Source of the DNA: Clostridia bacterium
Lineage (GTDB): Bacteria > Bacillota > Clostridia > UBA1381
NCBI GenBank assembly: GCA_017420825.1
Contig: JAFQNU010000121.1
Coordinates: forward strand, 1 to 8,900
Length of the DNA stretch: 8,900 nucleotides
Direction: 5' to 3'
Made by a program: the position numbers and the translations under genes. Shown one piece after another: positions 6,463-8,900 of this stretch. Below the pieces are notes generated by a model. The model saw nothing but the letters and a program-made list of their open reading frames with translations. It ran no database searches and was not told the origin of the DNA. Within the stretch, counting starts at the first letter, position 1, and every line of letters begins with the position of its first letter.

Positions 6463-7596
6463 TTAAATACTCCTTTTTACTTTTTCATATAAGCTGATGG
6501 TCTGCTTTGCAACATCATTCCAGTTATATTTTGCGAGAATAAACTCATCTGTGCCATCCTTCAGCTCGTTGACAAGCTGTTCATTATCACACAAAAGCTG
6601 CAATTTTTCTTTCAGGTCTTTAATATCTCCCTTTTTAAAATACATTGCCTTTTGCTCTGCAACTGCTGTATTTTCGGGTATATCGGAGCAAAGAACGGCC
6701 CTTCCGTATGACAAAGCCTCCAGAAGGCTTAACGACATTCCCTCCAAATCAGACGGCAATGCTACAACATATGCGTTTGTGTACATTTCTTCGATCACAT
6801 CACCTGATATAAAGCCTGTAAATATAATATTGGGATTTCCATTTGCCTTTGTTTTAAGCAATTCCACATATTCATCAGTATCACTTGTATCTCCTGCAAT
6901 TACAAGCTTTTTATCCGTTTTCATGTCATTATATGCATCAATCAGGTAATGGACACCCTTTTCTGCTGTAAGTCTTGATATGATACATATATAATCATTT
7001 TCACAGAGTCCGTATAGTTCTGTTATTTTATGAGCCTTTTTCTTAACAGGTTCCTCTATTCCATTATTGATAATTACTGCATCCCTGTTATATACTTCCT
7101 TAAAATAATCATATGCACTCTGGCTTAAAACAATAATTTCATCGGCATATTTTGCAAGTATTTTCTCACCAAACTTTATATATTTTGAGGCAAAACCCTT
7201 ACCCCATTTTTCTCTCTGCCAGTCAAGCCCATGCACTGTGGCAACGCATTTTTTACCAAACAGCTTTGGTATCCACAAAGCGGCACAAGGACCCTCGGCA
7301 TGAAAATGTACCACATCATAGTTACTAAATGCTGCACAAAGTGCCGCAGTAAAGGAAGCTATCATTGCAGCCGCTCCTTTTACATTAACAGTCCATGCAG
7401 TTTGTATTTTTACACCCTTGTATCTTTTGTCCTGTACAGTGCCTATATATTCGTTCTCCACCTTATCGGACGAACGATTATAGCATGTGACATCAGCACC
7501 AAGCTCAGTTAACATAGGGCACAAGGTTGTAAGAACCCTTTCTATTCCGCCACGGCGTGACGGAACCACCTTATGTCCAATCATTGCTACCTTCAT
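6463..7596 (-). CDS. GT4-family glycosyltransferase
   Basis: A complete 377-residue cytoplasmic GT-B enzyme that should transfer a sugar from a nucleotide donor to the growing lipid-linked repeat unit. The N-terminus MKVAMIGHKVVPSRRGGIE carries the glycine loop (GGIE at 16-19). The acceptor side has VVHFHAEGP at 95-103 and TVHGLDWQREKWG at 120-132, a form common in EPS-cluster GT4 enzymes. The donor side has ISRLTAEKG at 206-214 (R208, K213), VIAGD at 232-236 and the EX7E motif, E285 and E293, within a DLEGMSLSLLEAL stretch. Length is normal for the family and no motif is missing. It starts 10 nt after the sugar-phosphate transferase stop, with AGGAG overlapping that stop codon. Directly following the initiating transferase, it is a candidate for adding the second sugar. 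Donor specificity (for example rhamnose or glucose) cannot be assigned from these motifs. Confidence 0.93.
   Translation of the reverse strand: MKVAMIGHKVVPSRRGGIERVLTTLCPMLTELGADVTCYNRSSDKVENEYIGTVQDKRYKGVKIQTAWTVNVKGAAAMIASFTAALCAAFSNYDVVHFHAEGPCAALWIPKLFGKKCVATVHGLDWQREKWGKGFASKYIKFGEKILAKYADEIIVLSQSAYDYFKEVYNRDAVIINNGIEEPVKKKAHKITELYGLCENDYICIISRLTAEKGVHYLIDAYNDMKTDKKLVIAGDTSDTDEYVELLKTKANGNPNIIFTGFISGDVIEEMYTNAYVVALPSDLEGMSLSLLEALSYGRAVLCSDIPENTAVAEQKAMYFKKGDIKDLKEKLQLLCDNEQLVNELKDGTDEFILAKYNWNDVAKQTISLYEKVKRSI
6470..6474 (-). promoter_or_regulatory. Shine-Dalgarno AGGAG of the phosphoesterase, inside the GT4 gene end
   Basis: AGGAG lies within the last codons of the glycosyltransferase gene, 8 nt before the phosphoesterase ATG (6461-6459). 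The stop TAA and this ATG are separated by one base, so ribosomes finishing the first gene can re-initiate at once. Confidence 0.65.
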
Positions 7597-7603
7597 TTTT
7601 CTT

Positions 7604-7608
7604 CTCCT
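7604..7608 (-). promoter_or_regulatory. Shine-Dalgarno AGGAG overlapping the upstream stop codon
   Basis: The minus strand reads TAGGAGAAGAAAA then ATG. The TAG stop of the sugar-phosphate transferase supplies the first bases of the ribosome binding site for the GT4 gene, with a 7-nt spacer. This fixes the ATG at 7596-7594 and points to coupled translation. Confidence 0.7.
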
Positions 7609-8287
7609 ATCTGCCTGTTGCCGTAATCATGACAATAGGCGTTTTAAGCATAATTTTTATATCATTGGTAAATGTTCTGTTCTGAATGTAATCCAAATCC
7701 ATTTCAACCCATTCCTCAAATGGAACATCATTTCTGTTTTTATGAATTTGCCATGTACATGTTATTCCGGGTGTAACAATTAAACGTAATTTCTGATAAT
7801 CCGAGTAATACTGAACTTCTCTCGGCAGTGGCGGACGCGGGCCAACAAGAGTCATATCTCCCTTAAACACGTTAAAAAACTGCATCAGTTCATCAAGAGA
7901 TACCTTTCTTAAAAACTTGCCTACCCTTGTTATACGCGGGTCATCCTTCATTTTGAACACAGGTCCGTCCATCTCATTCTGCTTTATAAGCTCTTCCTTC
8001 ATTTTATCTGCGTCGGCACGCATCGTTCTGAATTTATACATATAAAACTCTTTTCCGTGACGTCCTACCCTTATCTGCTTGTAAAACGGCCCTGCACTCG
8101 GATCATCTATGTATATTACTATTGCGATTATACACATAAGAGGAAGGAAAAAAAGCAAAATCAAAGTTGCAAAAAATATATCAAAAAGTCTCTTCTTCTT
8201 CCAGTATGATGCAAAAGAACCTTCTAAAAGCTCCTCTAATCTTTGTCTTGTTTTCTCGTCAACCTTCTCATGTTCTAAGTACGGCAT
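7607..8287 (-). CDS. Monotopic sugar-phosphate transferase that initiates polysaccharide repeat units
   Basis: A 226-residue bacterial sugar transferase of the short PglC/WcaJ C-terminal-domain type. Such enzymes move a sugar 1-phosphate from a UDP-sugar to undecaprenyl phosphate at the inner membrane face, the first committed step of capsule or EPS synthesis. The protein has a charged N-terminal stretch (1-31), then KRLFDI and one hydrophobic segment (about 34-59) with a proline at 49, as expected for a re-entrant membrane helix. FYKQIRVGRHGKEF (68-81), YKFRTMR (84-90) and DDPRITRVGKFLRK (115-128) are typical. The catalytic Asp-Glu pair is D132-E133 in SLDELMQ. LVGPRPPLP (147-155) and TPGITCTWQI (172-181) follow. 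The four-helix N-terminal domain of long WbaP/WcaJ forms is absent, which is normal for this subtype. It starts 2 nt after the deacetylase stop; a purine-rich GAAGAG upstream is a modest ribosome site. Sugar specificity is unknown. Confidence 0.95.
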   Translation of the reverse strand: MPYLEHEKVDEKTRQRLEELLEGSFASYWKKKRLFDIFFATLILLFFLPLMCIIAIVIYIDDPSAGPFYKQIRVGRHGKEFYMYKFRTMRADADKMKEELIKQNEMDGPVFKMKDDPRITRVGKFLRKVSLDELMQFFNVFKGDMTLVGPRPPLPREVQYYSDYQKLRLIVTPGITCTWQIHKNRNDVPFEEWVEMDLDYIQNRTFTNDIKIMLKTPIVMITATGR

Positions 8288-8289
8288 TT

Positions 8290-8900
8290 CTACACTCTTC
8301 TTTCTTTTTTATTATAATTCATAACTGTGTCATATTCAATTTTGCGCCCCTTTGAAAAGTAAAATCTTTCAAATCCTTTCTTTCTTGCATCTAAAAGCTT
8401 TTCCTCAGCTTCAATGTATCCTGGATGGAAAAGAATTTCTACATCCATATTATGTTTTTCCGAGAGCTTATAATAGTGTGGCAAAACTTTTTCCACTCTT
8501 TCTTTATTCATCATTCCCGAAAACAAAATTCCCATAAAATATGCAGTTGGAATACCTGACCTTTTATATTCATCTCTGTTAATCAGTTCAAAAAGTTTCA
8601 AAAGCCACTGCTTTATAATATTTACAGGCTTATATGTGTGGTATAGTGATGGCGTTTTCAAATACGGCATAACAGGCTCTGCCGGTATTCTCAAATATCT
8701 GACCTTTATCTCTTCATCACTTATTACATGCATTAAAACCTTGAAGATTAAAGGTATCATATGTGTATGCTGATGGCTGTCAATCAAAACAGGCTCATCA
8801 GGTGCTATACAGCTTTTCCAAAATTTAAGCTGTGCTTTTATTTCGTTATAGAGCTGATTTTCAAACTCTTTTCGTTTCCCCGACACCGAAAGTAAAAACA
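8290..8900 (-). CDS. YdjC/ChbG-family carbohydrate deacetylase, N-terminus cut by window edge
   Basis: The frame is open to the window edge, so the beginning is missing; a GTG at 8886-8884 is unlikely to be the true start because the family's first metal-binding residues (an N-terminal Asp-Asp pair) would lie further upstream. Counting from that GTG, about 198 residues are visible. VLIDSHQHTHMIP (33-45) is the conserved metal-site segment with H38, H40 and H42. YLRIPAEP follows at 64-71, and ILFHPGY (151-157) is the usual late His motif. Enzymes of this family remove N-acetyl groups from short amino-sugar chains such as diacetylchitobiose, using a divalent metal. No export signal can be judged because the N-terminus is absent. 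In this operon it could deacetylate a HexNAc residue of the polysaccharide or its lipid-linked precursor; that is inference. It ends TAG, 2 nt before the sugar-phosphate transferase ATG. Confidence 0.88.
   Translation of the reverse strand, partial: FLLSVSGKRKEFENQLYNEIKAQLKFWKSCIAPDEPVLIDSHQHTHMIPLIFKVLMHVISDEEIKVRYLRIPAEPVMPYLKTPSLYHTYKPVNIIKQWLLKLFELINRDEYKRSGIPTAYFMGILFSGMMNKERVEKVLPHYYKLSEKHNMDVEILFHPGYIEAEEKLLDARKKGFERFYFSKGRKIEYDTVMNYNKKERRV

Noticed and set aside
1281..8537. Plus-strand open frames of 60-150 codons scattered through the window, the longest at 6497-6949
   Set aside because: Each lies antisense to a well-supported minus-strand gene, lacks recognisable motifs and has no convincing ribosome site. 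They are shadows of the real coding frames.
8884..8886. GTG as the true start of the deacetylase gene
   Set aside because: The frame is open to the window edge, the family's N-terminal metal residues are not present after this GTG, and there is no visible ribosome site. The gene is simply cut.
1..8900. CRISPR array, insertion sequence, tRNA or rRNA
   Set aside because: No regularly spaced repeats, transposase motifs or structured RNA signatures were seen; coding sequence fills nearly the whole window.

Overview
The window looks like the inside of a capsule or exopolysaccharide (EPS) biosynthesis operon from an AT-rich, low-GC Gram-positive bacterium. An anaerobic Clostridia or Lachnospiraceae-type organism is the best guess. 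The grounds are the base composition, the strong AGGAGG-type ribosome binding sites and the style of the proteins; there is no rRNA or other marker gene to settle it. All eight genes lie on the minus strand and are read from position 8900 towards 1. The first and last genes run off the window edges. Gaps are only 1 to 24 nt and the last junction is a 4-nt ATGA overlap, so the set is almost certainly one transcript. I see no convincing promoter, terminator, RNA gene, mobile element, repeat or CRISPR array. No stretch over 300 bases lacks a gene.

In order of transcription: a YdjC/ChbG-type carbohydrate deacetylase lacking its N-terminus (8290-8900); a short monotopic sugar-phosphate transferase that would start lipid-linked repeat-unit synthesis (7607-8287); a GT4 glycosyltransferase (6463-7596); a membrane-anchored metallophosphoesterase with an altered GNH motif (5436-6461); a Wzz/polysaccharide co-polymerase (PCP)-like membrane protein (4054-5415); a second, paralogous PCP-like protein carrying a cytoplasmic degenerate GGDEF domain (2155-4029); a Wzy/O-antigen-ligase-type polymerase (830-2140); and a second GT4 glycosyltransferase lacking its C-terminus (1-833).

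A simple model: the sugar-phosphate transferase loads the first sugar phosphate on undecaprenyl phosphate, the two glycosyltransferases extend it, and the Wzy-like protein polymerises the units outside the membrane. The paired PCP-like proteins would control chain length or export. The deacetylase and phosphoesterase would modify sugars or phosphorylated intermediates. No flippase (Wzx) and no BY-kinase is visible.

The most unusual part is the pair at 2155-5415. Two adjacent genes encode related large extracytoplasmic domains, and one is fused to a GGDEF domain whose signature has become GNGSF while residues expected to hold the guanine base remain. This suggests nucleotide-sensing control built directly into the polysaccharide co-polymerase.
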